From Mikania micrantha (lineage: Eukaryota > Streptophyta > Magnoliopsida > Asterales > Asteraceae), in NCBI GenBank assembly GCA_009363875.1, contig CM018696.1, forward strand, positions 19,667,475 to 19,731,474: a stretch of 64,000 nt of DNA, in the 5' to 3' direction. Positions within the stretch are counted from its first letter, which is position 1; every line of letters begins with the position of its first letter. This document shows, piece by piece, positions 45,561 through 57,427 of this stretch. The notes under the pieces are model-generated. The model did not search any database and was not told the DNA's origin. It saw nothing but the letters and a program-made list of their open reading frames with translations. A program made the translations under genes and the position numbers.

Positions 45561-48381
45561 CTCTAATAAATTCTTTCAAATAATAGTAATACTTATAATA
45601 ATAAAGATTATAATAATAAATTCTTGTAAATAAGTTAATATATAACGAACAAATAAATAAAAATATATAAACTTTTTATAAAATAAAGCTAAGGATGTAA
45701 ATAAAAAGTTTTAATAACTTTTAGATATCAAACTTAAGTTTTTTTTACAAATAGAAGTTATAGGGGCTAAAATGACAATTTTTAGAAAATTAAATGTGGG
45801 TATAACAAATTCAGTAAAGAAATTAAAGGATATGAAACATGAGGGGCTGGAGTTGTAAAAATCCAAAACTCCCCCTTCTTTCTCGCCCGGTTACACTAAA
45901 CCCGACCTAACCACCTTTTTTCGACCCGTTCACTTATTCCAGCTCATTCACGCGGATTCAATCAAATTAGGAGTTGATTCGAAGAAGATACGAGTACACG
46001 GATCATATCAACCAATCGATTAAACGAAATCAATACAAAATCAGTGGGATTCGATCCCCATAATACCGAAACATTAACCAAAATTAGATTTCAAACCAAA
46101 CTAGTATAAAACCCAAATCAATCGACTGTAATAGTTCACACCATTCCTCCCGAAACTTTTTGGACACCTCAAATCAATTCTCAAGCCCTTAGAAGTCGGG
46201 ATCGATCAAAGAACGCGACCGAAGCTATTCTCTATTTGAACTCCAGTCAAATCTCATCAAATAAGGTAACCAACACCACCCTCCTACTCGGTTTTGAATG
46301 AGAATCGAAAGCCCTAACATCCTATTGGCTTACAATTGATCATTGGGTTTAATTGGGAACTAACCAAATCTAGAGTTCACCCGATTTACGAATTTGGTTT
46401 AACGTCTGTATAATGCTATTTAGTCATGGAGTTCATCAGCGAACCTTGGCCTAGCGTGGTGGTAAGACTACACACCCGCAGGTCCGAGGTCCCGGGCTCG
46501 AAACCCGGCCGGCACAGGTCATGGCCGGTTTTGACAATTTTTGCTCCATTTCTACCTTTTCCACCTAATTTTTTTATATAAAATATCCTAAAAATCAACA
46601 ATTAATATTATGTAAAAAACTAAGTTATTCCAGAATATTTTTTTATTGTTTTCTAGATAAACTAGTTATTTGTACCTAATAATTAATTATCTAATTGAAA
46701 ACTCTAATTTATTTATAATTACTCTTTTATTATTTTAATACTAAACTAATTTAATGAAATGCATGAATGTGCATATCTTTATCATTTATAATCCTTTCTT
46801 TTATTATTTGTAATTATAAAATGATTTATAAAGTACATATATGTGTAGATTTTTAATAACTAGACAAAATGATTTATTAAATTTCCTATAAATCGTTTTT
46901 TTCAAAAAAAAAATAATTATTTGAAATTGGTTGTTTTTAAAAGATAAAATTTATTTTTTTAAAAACTAGGAAAGTATTTTAAACTATTAAACAAAATAAA
47001 ACAATATTCTAAAAACAAAACTTTTATAAGCAAAGGCAAGAAATTATTTTAAATTAAACATCTAAATAAAAAGCTAAAGTTTTATAAAAATTAAAATTTA
47101 TCATTTATGACTTTGCGACAAATATAAAACTGTTAAAACAAAGATTGAATCATTTAATTTTAAATCAAAATCCTTAAACAATAAACAATAAAACAAAAAC
47201 AAAAGGATGGAAATTAGGTTAATTCAAACATCATGTGATATTCAAATGATTATTCAAAATCAATTAGGATATTTATTTATTTGATTATTTAAAATAAACG
47301 AAATAAATAATTATTCAAAATCAATTAGGATATTTATGTATTTGATAAATAAATAAATAAATAATTCTAAATGAAAACCATTCAAACTTAGACATATCAA
47401 TTAGGACTTCGATAGTATGCCATTGAAAATAGGATGCCAAAACTTGAACTCTAAGCACATAAACTAAGAAATTCTATTGCCTTTAGGTTAAGTTGTGCAA
47501 GCACAACTTCATAACTCCTAGGCAACAATTCAAATAACAAAGCTAGGACATCATGTGAGTATTTCTATACTCCCTCTTTACATTTTTGTACTTTTGGGAT
47601 GTTACATATGCTAGTATTCAAAAACTAAGTTACTCCATAGTCAAATTCTATAGATGTAATGCTTTTAGTCTATTTAGTATGAATTCGTGCTATGCGATTC
47701 TATTTGCTTTGTGATGCTATGTTATTCTATGTTATTCGATACCAAGTAGCCTAAGGTGTGTTAGATACCACCTTCGCTTTGACTTAGGTCAAATGTGTTT
47801 AAAGGGCGAAAAGTACAAATATGGGTTGGCTTGTGAAAATACTTAGTCTTGTGCTTTGTATTGGAACGAGTTTGGAGACGATATAAACTATGGCAGACTT
47901 GTAGCTATACTAAGATTTTTAGCTAAGTATTGATACGAATTTTGAGACGAGATATTCTATACACTTAATTGCAAACAAGTAGGACATGCATACAAGAGTT
48001 TAAACTTTGTAGTCTAATTGAATTACATCATTTTCTTATGTATACTTATAAACTGTATGGTTTACTCCCCAACTATGCAAATAGTTGACGAAAATCTTTA
48101 TTTTGCATATGTAATAGGTTAGATGGATGCTTTTCAAGAAAGACATAAGATAGGTTTATGTTAATAGACCTAGATATAAATTTAAAACCATGTTAGACTA
48201 TTTCATTTATGTATTTTGGTTTTTGAACTATGTAATTGAATGATTGTTTGGTTTGAATGAATTTATGTTTGAATTATTTAAATACATTTTTTTAATTATT
48301 GAAACATATAACATAGCACCATGAGTAATGAACAATTTAACTCGCGCCCCAACGTATTCCGCCATTGGTTGGGGTATGACA
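45339..48381 (+). repeat. Gyp-E 3' LTR, full length
   Basis: Starts TGTAATCCCTAGGG after the PPT and ends GGGGTATGACA. About 3.04 kb, aligning with the split 5' LTR. Contains the (AAT)n run (45476-45558) and the tRNA-like segment (46443-46530). No coding sequence; a polyasparagine ORF in 45241-45633 and a minus-strand ORF at 46416-46601 are artefacts of the microsatellite and the tRNA-like segment. Confidence 0.85.
46443..46530 (+). other. tRNA-derived (SINE-like) Pol III box segment in Gyp-E 3' LTR
   Basis: A-box-like TGGCCTAGCGTGG (46447-46459) and B-box-like GGGCTCGAAACCC (46494-46506), 47 bases apart, with flanking CCGGG/CCCGG able to pair as a T-arm. A T-rich stretch follows. The rest of a tRNA cloverleaf is not evident, so it is either a SINE remnant or a recruited Pol III promoter. 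Confidence 0.55.
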
Positions 48382-50450
48382 ATTTGTACTCAACTAGGAG
48401 TTGCAAGATATAAGGGACCAAGCAAGGATATTTATAGGTGTTTAAAGGGGAAAAATATAGGTTTCTTGGGAGATGTGGGATGGTTTTTTTATATAATTCG
48501 CGTCTTGCAATCGTTAACAAACATCAAACTTGTTTTCGTTGTTCCCGCTTCGTTATAACTCCATTTTGCGCACGGTTTTCGCCCGTGTTCATGGTTTTCA
48601 GAGTAATATAGAATAGAAGAGAGTAATCCAACATTCATGGTGTCGAGAATGGGATTAAACTTTGGATCTTGGTGTGAGTCAGTGGTTACGTTCTCGAACT
48701 TTTGTTTGTGATTCTTGCTTCGTTTGGGCTCGGTTTTATGCACCATTTGAACGTAGTTTCTCATTTGTATACTAGTATATCTAGAATATTTGGGTGGTCC
48801 AAAATGTTTGTTCAAGGATGCGGAAATGTTGACTAAACAGTCGCTCGAAAGTTATCTTATGTCAAAACTAAGAATCCAAACTGTAGAGTTTCTTACTTGC
48901 TATCCTATACATCTAAGCATTACAAAACACAATGTCCTATATTAGGATATGTATATAATGTAAGCTGGATAATAAGATGGCAAGGATATGAGTTTTAGGT
49001 GTGCACTAAGTCTCCAACGTTTTTGATCAACTTAAATCTTAGCCCTTGAGAGATGGTTAGTTGGTATAAGATAGATGAAACAAAGACCGAATGAGAAGGA
49101 GAAAGGAAGATGAAATTTGGTAATCCCTAGAGTCATGGATTTGTCTCATTTATAATCCAAAGATTTCTTTTAGGTTATGTTTATGTTTCGTCTCGAAAAT
49201 TGTAAGATTGGCCCGTTAAATTTTAAAATTAACTTTTTAAGTTAAAACCATTTATAAAAACTTATACCCTTTATCTATAAAATTTATAACTATACACTTT
49301 ACAAACATAATTAATTTCAATTAATTAAATCTTCTATTCATTTTTTTGTTAATAAAATTTACATATAAATATATTTATGAGTTGTATTTTATTTAAGTAT
49401 ATATATCTTCGTGTATATGTGTGCATTTACGAATACAACTATTCAAAGCATGTTATAAACTTTGTTTTATTATGTACTAGTATAATTATAATAAAATAGA
49501 AAATTGAAAACCATAGGGATTACAGACTCCCTACTTTAGGCTATTTCGTCCGGAAATTAAGTTGAACTTTTGTTACCAGTGTTGATCGTTTTTTACTTTG
49601 CGTCGTTTTGTTCTTTTCTAAACTTTGACCATCGACTTAATGTATTAGTTTTGTGTTTATCTTATTAGTTTTATAAAGAAAGGAATGTCTTGGTTCATAA
49701 ATTATTATATAGATTATTAGGGGAGTTTGAGATTATCATTTGTTCTTAAGACTTGAAGTGTAATGAACTTGGATTAAAATATTTATAGGTAACATACTCT
49801 TGTTTAGAATTTGATATGCTTATGAAATTTTTTTAAGAGGGTTATCAATTAACGTTAGTTTACCTGACTCATGGTAAGAATAATTTCTAATATCATTGAT
49901 TAAACTCAGTGTAGGAGTACACCGTTGTTATTGGTGTATGAATAACATCTGATTTTTACTAATATTCTCGACTAAAGTATGATTTGCTCAAATTCATAGA
50001 TTGAACTGATTAACCCTATTCTTGGTCAAGCTTTTGGTGCTACTATCAATTCAATATTGGTGCTTATATATAGGGTATACCGCAGCCAACCCCCCCCCCC
50101 CCCACATCACAAATACTTTGATAGCATTCCAGTCACCTACCAAGACTAACCTAACCTTAAATACATTTGAATAGACATTCGAATACTTGACTGACTTTAG
50201 AAATCGTATGAGTATAGAGATGCTAACAATTTCAAACTTGCATTAGAATCTCATAGTTGTTACATATGAGCTGATGATCATTTTTGAATATACGAATGAT
50301 TTAAAATACACTAGTATGTGATATCATATGGTTGTGATAACTATTTATCATTAACCTTTGCAATGATATCACTAAATCTTTGAATAATTGTTTTAACAAA
50401 CGAATATAAAATAATTCATTTAAGAATCATAGCTATGATATCACTTAATC
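48382..50450 (-). mobile_element. LARD-C copy 2, 3' part: truncated LTR, PPT, internal repeats
   Basis: Read on the minus strand: internal repeat (50450-49540), PPT (reversed CTCCCTACTTTAG near 49527-49540), LTR from 49524 to 48382, where it is cut by the end of the Gyp-E LTR. It contains the reversed promoter region (TATA 48429-48437). A 14-C tract at about 50090-50103 sits beside the reversed TATA-like motif. The element continues beyond Cop-G at 62166. Confidence 0.65.
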
Positions 50451-50625
50451 ATTTACAGATTGGGATGCAATCCTTAACCTCCCCAAGAATGATCTGAAAG
50501 ATTTGCAGCATATGACCTTAGAGAATGCTGACACTAAATAAGAAGTCCTAAAGTATGTGCGGACTCTCAGAGATCAAATTGGTTTGGCTCTAAAGCAAAA
50601 AAAAATGGTTTTGACTTCATCAGTC
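50451..50625 (+). pseudogene. Duplicate Cop-G env-like 3' tail before the 5' LTR
   Basis: Matches 61497-61665: the codons reading DWDAIL, KNDLKDLQHMTLEN and the TLRDQIGLAL end of the env-like ORF. Stops and base changes are present. The PPT and LTR start that should follow are deleted. Confidence 0.8.
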
Positions 50626-51143
50626 GAAAAAGAACAACCGTGGATCTCTTTAGCTTCGGAAGATAATAGCTGAACCTGATCCTTTCATAAGACAACCACT
50701 GTTTTAGAAGATAGCCACTGATCAGGTAACAACAACTAATTGATCAACTTCCGAAGAAAATCTTTCGAAAGAATAACGACTGAACTCTTAAACAACTACT
50801 TCAACCTCGGGAGAACTAAAGACTGAAGAACTTCCTAAGAGCTGTGGTTCCGTAGTTTTTGACTTTGTATTAGTTGTACTCTTCTGATGATTCAGTGTCT
50901 GTAACAGTGTTAGCTATTTGTCTTATTATTTCTTGTATTAGTTGTACCCTAACATTCTCTTAATTAATTGAATTGAATTCCTCGAAAATTCCTTGTGTTA
51001 CTATGCCCTTTTTCTCCTTTTCTTGCAAACTCTAAACAACCTAAAATAACTAAGTGTTCAACGTTAGAGGAAGCAAATACAAGTCTTTGACCGTGAATCT
51101 AAAGTCCATGTTCCTAGTTAAATAGCCCCTACGAGGTTCAACA
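50626..51143 (+). repeat. Cop-G 5' LTR, 5'-truncated
   Basis: Ends TTCAACA, the inverse of the TGTTGAA start of the 3' LTR, directly before the primer-binding site. About 160 bases at its start, present at 34423-34580, are missing. Rich in GGAAG/CTTCC-type blocks. Confidence 0.75.
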
Positions 51144-51145
51144 AT

Positions 51146-51157
51146 TGGTATCAGAGC
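51146..51157 (+). promoter_or_regulatory. Primer-binding site of Cop-G
   Basis: TGGTATCAGAGC, perfect initiator tRNA-Met complement, two bases after the LTR end. Confidence 0.85.
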
Positions 51158-51380
51158 TTTGTTCTTTAGTCTTGGTTTAACCATCAAGTCTAAACTAAAA
51201 GCTCTCTCTGATATCTAGTTGTTTAATTTCCTCTCTAAAAACTGTGTTTGCTTTCTGCTTCATTTGTTTTCAAGCTCTGTAGGTGCTTGGGTTTGAACTA
51301 AAAACTTTGTTCAAAACCATTAAAAAAACAACCTTGATATTTCATCTTCCCATTGATTTACTCATATTGTTTGTAACCTA

Positions 51381-52422
51381 ATGGCAGAAAAATTTACACT
51401 AGACCTCACAACACCGGCTCTGCTACTAAACCACCAAACTGGTAAGGCATCAGTATAACATATGGCAGAGAAGCATGTTGCATTTTCTGTCCAACAATCA
51501 CATTGGTTGTTGGATGTATGTGATGTTCAGACCGCACAAACCTATGGTCTTGGACACAGAGACTTGAGAGTCTATCCCTAAGGACCCTCGAAACAATACA
51601 GAAGAAGATTTCTAGAAACTGAAGCTTGATGCTTAGGCACATGCTCAATTAGCCATGGCTCCCTCTAATGAAATTTATTCTAGACTTCTTCACCATGAGT
51701 CCGCTAAGGACTTGTGGGATGCTCTAAAAGAGCAGTTCGGGGGAACCGATGATGTTGTTGCCAATACTATGGAGATACTGGCTCAACAAAATGAGACTTT
51801 CACCCAACTAAATAATGAATCACTTACTCAGCAGTTTGAAAGGTTCACTTCTCTTCTAAGTGAACTGAAACTTGCGGGTCAAGTGGACCCAACCATTTCA
51901 ATCCTCAACCGCTTCTTAAGATCTCTCCCAGACAAATGGGAAACATATTATATTGTTATGAGATATTCGCCAGACTTGGTCAATCTCTCACGTACTCAAC
52001 TCCATGGTAAGCTGCTCACTTTTGAGCGAGAAACTGAACAAAAAAGGAAGTTAATCAGGTCTGGTAAATCAACAGAGGAGTATGTTCAAGGAAACACTGC
52101 TCTTCTTAGTCATAAGTCTGAGATTACTGATCAGGGTTATGATGAACATATTGACATAACGACTAGCATCACTTCTTCTTCTTCTTCATGTGATGTCCCA
52201 TCTTTCACCCCTGACCAACTATGTTTTATCATGGATGATCTCCATCAAATTCCAAGCGATGACTTGGAAGAGATGGATATCCTACATCAACTTGCCCTCT
52301 TAAGTATGAGAATTAATAATTTCTATAAGAGGACAGGAAGAAAATTTCTTGGTATCCATGGGAAAACCAGAATTGGTCTAAATAAAGCAAAGGTCCAGTG
52401 CTACAGATGTCATGGCACCTGA
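51381..52422 (+). pseudogene. Cop-G gag (UBN2-type) to first zinc knuckle
   Basis: ATG at 51381 (MAEKFTLDL) starts gag; stops and a frameshift break the first 90 codons. From 51655 the frame is open for 255 codons and encodes the copia UBN2-like capsid domain (AKDLWDALKEQFGG, LRSLPDKWE). It ends inside the zinc knuckle CYRCHGT-stop-HFAREC, where a TGA at 52420-52422 replaces the usual Gly codon. Gag would form the particle and package RNA. Confidence 0.85.
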
Positions 52423-54027
52423 CACTTTGCCAGGGAATGCAGAAATGCTCCCAACAACAACTCCTCACCTTATGTGACTTTTTCCGAACACTCATTCGTC
52501 TGCAGCACCTTACTCTTCATCTTTTTGTCACTTTAAAAAACACAATAACACTCACGCTACTGCTCATACTGTACAAATCTCACCTTCTCCAAATGTGCAA
52601 TATGTACAAGCTGCTAATGGCAGCATGTACCAGTTTACTCCTGCTCCACTCCAGATCATTTCACCTTCTCTTTCTCAAATAAGCACACCAGTCGCAGCTA
52701 TCCAGTCTTCAGAATCAAGCCAACCAGCTCTCTTTACACAAGAGTATGTAGACTGGAGTAACATGCCTGATGATGTAGGCTATGCTCTCATCACTAATGA
52801 GCGTATAGAATTTTCTCTAATGGCTACTGGTGAGAACTCCACCTCCTCTGACCAACCTGAAGCTGAATCTCCTGATGCTCAGGTATCTTCCTCTACCCTA
52901 GAAAAACTATGCACCGATGCTTTCATTGTGGCATTTCCCAAAATAAAGAAAGCCAATGTTTTGCTACAGTAAAAAAACCAAAAGCTTAAGCAACTATTGG
53001 CAAATAAAAACCTAGAAGTAGAGAAGTTAATAAAAAATAAAGATGGTCAGATTTCTATCCTAAAAACTGAAAAAGCTTACCTACAAGCATTATTTGATCT
53101 TCAACATGAGAAATATTCTGCTTGTAAAGATGAATTAGCCCAAACTAAGGTTAGTTGTGAAAATTGGGTTGTGTCCTGCAAAGGATTATGCCCCAATTGA
53201 TAATAATGTGGAAAGAAACTGTTCCTGAACCTCTCTCCCCCACCTTTCTTCTTGGCGAAATCCCTGCAATAAAGAACACACCTCCAAGGGTGTATCAATT
53301 TGGAAAATTCCCAAAGTTTGTATACCCCACTAATACAAATCCGGAAAAACCAGGATAAACACACTTGGATAATGTTCATAAAAATAGCTCTTTAGAACAA
53401 ATTGTGATTGCTCATACTTTGAGTTCTACTCAAAGTTCATAAGGTACAATACAACAGGAAACCACTGTTGAACCAAAGGCCGCTCTTGATAAAGGAAAAA
53501 GGCTTATGGTTGATATTCATTTTCCTCCTTCTCATCCTCACCCTCCATACCCAATAATGAAGACCAACAAACCATTCATTCCAAACTATTCATCCTTATC
53601 TCCTATTTGCTTAAAGTGCTTCAAATACAATCATTCAACTGAGAACCGCAGGACAAAAACTCCCCTGGAGAAAATAATAGATAAGCTGAAAGCCGAAAAG
53701 TTCAAAGCTAGACAGGCCTCTTCATCTAAATGGAACCCCCCAAACAAAATGAAGAAGGCCAAGAAAGTAAGTAGACAAGATGCTAAAAACCCAATAAGAC
53801 CAAACCCTCATTCATCATTCTACTCACCTCTTCCTTTTGCTACATCTCCTAGGCCATCATTCCTTGGTACACCAACCTCCTACCCTATGGTAAACCCTGT
53901 TCCCTACTCACATGCTGCTGTGAATCCTCCTTCTATGGACTCACAGATCAACATTCTACATCAAAATCAGCAACATTTGATTCAAATGATGCAGAAATTG
54001 ATGAATAATGTGCAGCAAAACAAATAA
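52423..54027 (+). pseudogene. Cop-G gag C-terminal linker
   Basis: Three usable frames: 52595-52972 and 52997-53200 (same frame, with a coiled-coil-like Lys/Glu-rich segment around ANKNLEVEKLIKNKDG), and 53506-54027 with a second, degenerate cysteine motif (CLKCFKYNHSTENRR), a basic stretch and a Pro/Ser/Tyr-rich tail. Such long gag tails are common in SIRE-like copia elements. Frameshifts and stops separate the parts. Confidence 0.6.
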
Positions 54028-54083
54028 ACTCTCAGACTTTTTCTCTTATTTTCTGGAAAAAAAATTGACCCATATCTAACCTA

Positions 54084-55737
54084 TTGCATTTGGCACTTTA
54101 TGTGCAAAGAGCTTCTTCAAACCAAAATCACATATGGTATGTAGACAGTGGAGGCTCTAGGGATATGACAGGATGTATATCCATCCTAAATAACTTCATT
54201 CCAAAGAATGGAGGGTTTGTATCCTTTGGAAACAATGCAAAAGATTGGATAGTTGGGTCTGGTTCTGTCCTTAGTGGAAAACTGCATTTTAAGGATGTCA
54301 GCCTAGTTGAAAACCTCAAGTTTAATCTCTTGAGTGTTTCTAAATTAGCTAACAAAAACTATAGTTCATTTTTTACCAAGGACAGCTGTAAAATTCTTTC
54401 TCCTAAAATAAATTCTAAAATGAAGGTCTTAATTGACCAAAAAACTCTGTTGACGGCTAAGAGAAGTAGGAATATCTATGTTGTGGAGATGACAACTGAT
54501 TCTCAATCCTCAATTCCCACATGTCTCATCGCCAAAGTTTCATCTTCTGAAACTGGTCTCTGGCACAGAAGATTTAGCCACTTAAACCATCAAACTCTTT
54601 ATAAGCTTTCTACCCTTTCTTTATTAAAAGGATTACCTTCAAAAGAATTTCATTTCGAAGGACAATGTGAATCTTGCTTAAAGGGAAAGCAACATAAATC
54701 ATCACATAAGTCTATTGAGGAATCTAAAACAACTAATTGTCTTAATCTGCTTCACATGGATCCATTTGGTCTTGTGAAGGTAGCTAGTTTAGCCAGAAAG
54801 AGATATTGTTTAGTTGTTGTAGATGACTACTCAAGATTTTGCTGGACTTTCTTTCTTTTTAGCAAAGATGAGACTGCTGATAAAATAAAAGCCCTTATCA
54901 CTTAACTTGAAAGACAATTATCTTCCTATCAAGGTAATTAGAAGTGATAATGGTACTAAATTAAAGAATCTTGTTCTTGATGAGTTTTGCACTTCCAAAG
55001 GAATCCTTAGACAATATAGCGTTCTTAAAACTCCTGTTCAAAATGGATTTGCGGAAAGGAAAAATAGTACACTTATTGAGGCTGCAAAAACTATGCTTGC
55101 AGACTCAGGATTACCTTTGTCTTTCTGGGCTGAGGCAGTAAACATTACCTGTTATGTTTTGAACAAAGCTCACATTGTGAAAAGACATAACAAAACTGCC
55201 AATGAGGTCCTTCACAAAATAAAACCTCTCATTTCCTTTTTCAGATTTTTTGGGTTTCCATGTTTCATTTTGAACACAAAGGACTCCTTGTCCAAGTTTG
55301 CTGCAAAAGTGTACTCCGGTTACTTTGTGGGATACTATCAAACTTCCAAAGCTTACAGAGCTTTCAATCTCAGGACTAGGATTGTTGAGGAATCCATTGA
55401 TATCAAATTAAATGAATCTACATCAACCTCCTATTTCCCTTCTACTCCTGATGGTTTTTTTGATCTTGAAAGTTTCACATACACTCCTCCTGCCTTTTCC
55501 ATGTCTCCTTCTTTAGAGTCTTGCCAAACTTCTGAAGATTTGTCATCTCTTGAGGAGTGCTCAGTTTATCAGTTCTTTTCTTCCATTCCTTCTTATCCAA
55601 TAAATCTTTTAGATCAAAATGAACATGTATCTACTTCCACATCTCCAATAATTGATAATGCACTAGTGGATACCTCTGAACAAGCTCCTGTTAACACGTC
55701 TGAAAATTCCCCTGGCCTTGCTGAAAATTCAACTTGA
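54084..55737 (+). pseudogene. Cop-G protease and integrase
   Basis: Protease: WYVDSGGSRDMTG (Asp-Ser-Gly active site) near 54136. Then the GAG-pre-integrase zinc segment (HRRFSHLNH...CESCLKGKQH). The integrase core starts LLHMDPFGLVKVAS and VVVDDYSRF. A TAA at 54903-54905 with a +1 frame change follows. The second frame (from 54907) has VIRSDNGT (Asp) and AERKNSTLIEAAKTML (Glu), then a serine/threonine-rich linker to 55737. Order protease-integrase-RT identifies the copia superfamily. Confidence 0.9.
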
Positions 55738-57427
55738 TGCTGCTTCTGCTAATAACTGTTTGGACATCATTCCCTACAATGCAAACCACCCTCTAGAACA
55801 GATTCTGGGAGATTTAAATAAAGATGTTCAAACTAGGAGTCAAATCTCAAAATTTTGTCTTCATGCTGCTTTCATATCCCAAATTGAGCCATCTAAGTAC
55901 CAAGAGGCTCTCAAACATAATAATTGGGTGGAAGCCATCCTGGTGGAAGCCATGCAGGATGAACTATTACAGTTCAAAAGACAAAACGTTTGGCTTCTCT
56001 GCCCCTTTCCCAAAGGAAAATACCCAATAGGAACTAGATGGGTATTTAGGAATAAAACTGATGACAGGGGCATTGTAATAAAAAATAAAGCCAGATTGGT
56101 AGTGCAAGGGTACTGCCAAGAGGAAGGCATTGATTATGATGAAACCTTTGCCCATGTAGCTAGACTTGAAGCCATAAGACTCTTTCTTACATTTGCTATA
56201 TCCCACAACATAAAGGTGTTTCAGATGGAAATAAAAAGTGCATTCTTGTATGGAACTATTAAGGAGGAAGTCTATGTCTGCCAACCACCAGGGTTAGATG
56301 ACGTTCATCATCCTGACTGGGTGTGTAGACTAGACAAAGCCCTATATGGTTTTAAACAAGCACCAAGAGCATGGTATGATACTCTCTCTCAATTTATTCT
56401 TTCAAATAAATTTTCTAGGGGAACCATTGATAAGACTATGTTCATTAAGAGGGTAGATAAGGAACTTTTGCTGGTCCAAATCTATGTTAATGACATTATT
56501 TTGGATCAACAAAACCTTCCTTATGTGAACAATTTTCAAAATTAATGTCTTCTAAGTTTGAAATGAGTGCTTTAAGTGAACTAAAAACATTTTTAGGAAT
56601 CCAAGTCAAACAAACCCCTAATGGAACTTTCATTCATCAGTCCAAATATGTAAAAGATCTTCTAAATAAATTTGAAATGACTGATTGTGAAATGATTTCT
56701 ACCCCCACGGCCACTGCTCCTGGAATAACTACAGATGAAAATGGTGAACCTGTAGATTAAACTCTCTACAGGTGCATGATTGGATCTATCATGTATCTCA
56801 CTGCAACAAGGCCAAATATCATGTATGCCACATGTGTCTGTGCAAGATATCAATCTGCCCCTAAACAATCCCATTTTATCATTTGTGAAGAGGATATTCA
56901 AATACCTGAAAGGTACCCCTGTACTAGGTATTTGGTATCCTGCTAATTAATCTTGCAAGCTTGTTGGTTTTTGAGATAGTGATTATGCAGGATGTTCACT
57001 AACCAGGAAGTCTACCTCCAGAGGATATCAGTTCTTTGCAAATTGCTTGCTCTCATGGCAAAGCAAAAAGAAAACATTAGTGCCAAATTCAACTACTGAA
57101 GCTGAGTATACTGTAGCAGCACATTGCACTGCCCAAATCCTTTGGTTACAATACAAAATGCTGGAATTTGGAATAACAGAACTAAAAACACCCCTCTTAA
57201 TAGACAGTGAAGCTGCTAAAAACATAATTAAAAATCTTGTTTATCACTTTAAAACTGAACACATAGAAATAAGGCATCACTTCATAAGAGACTATTTTGA
57301 AAAAGGACTAATTGTCCCAGAACATGTATCTACAAGTGACCAAGTAGCTAACAAATTTATCAAGCCCTTGGACTCTTCAACCTTTTCAAAGTTTGTTTCC
57401 AAATTAGGCATGATAAATATGAGTTAA
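55718..57427 (+). pseudogene. Cop-G reverse transcriptase and RNase H
   Basis: RT in a +1 frame relative to integrase: YPIGTRWVFRNKTDDRG, QEEGIDYDETFAHVARLEAIR, ALYGFKQAPRAWYD. The catalytic motif reads YVND (Asn codon 56489-56491) where YVDD is required. After 56545 the frame shifts twice; FLGIQVKQTPNGTFIHQSKY and GSIMYLTATRPNIMYA are clear. RNase H (from about 56970): DSDYAGCSLTRKSTSG-type segment, STTEAEYTVAAHCTAQILWL (Glu), LIDSEAAKNI (Asp), ending at a TAA at 57425-57427. Confidence 0.9.

Larger units (their letters stand above)
21095..48381 (+). mobile_element. Gyp-E: decayed Tekay/Del-like chromovirus, nested host of other elements
   Basis: Parts in order: 5' LTR (21095-23931 and 34979-35108), primer-binding site, leader, gag (36011-36107, 37977-38690, 41637 on), protease, reverse transcriptase, RNase H, integrase, chromodomain-like tail (to 45280), PPT, 3' LTR (45339-48381). 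Interruptions are 23932-34978, 36108-37976 and 38691-41636. The flanks differ (TAGCA at 21090-21094, ATTTG at 48382-48386), so no target-site duplication is present; left flank is a Gyp-D LTR and right flank a LARD-C LTR. This suggests that the present element is a recombinant of two copies. Confidence 0.8.

Noticed and set aside
46443..46530. Functional tRNA gene
   Set aside because: Only A- and B-box-like motifs and a T-arm-like hairpin are seen; no acceptor stem pairing or anticodon arm.
46416..46601. Minus-strand ORF reading RPGFEPGTSDLR, also at 22180-22374
   Set aside because: This peptide string is what a tRNA-like B-box region gives when translated; it lies in non-coding LTR.
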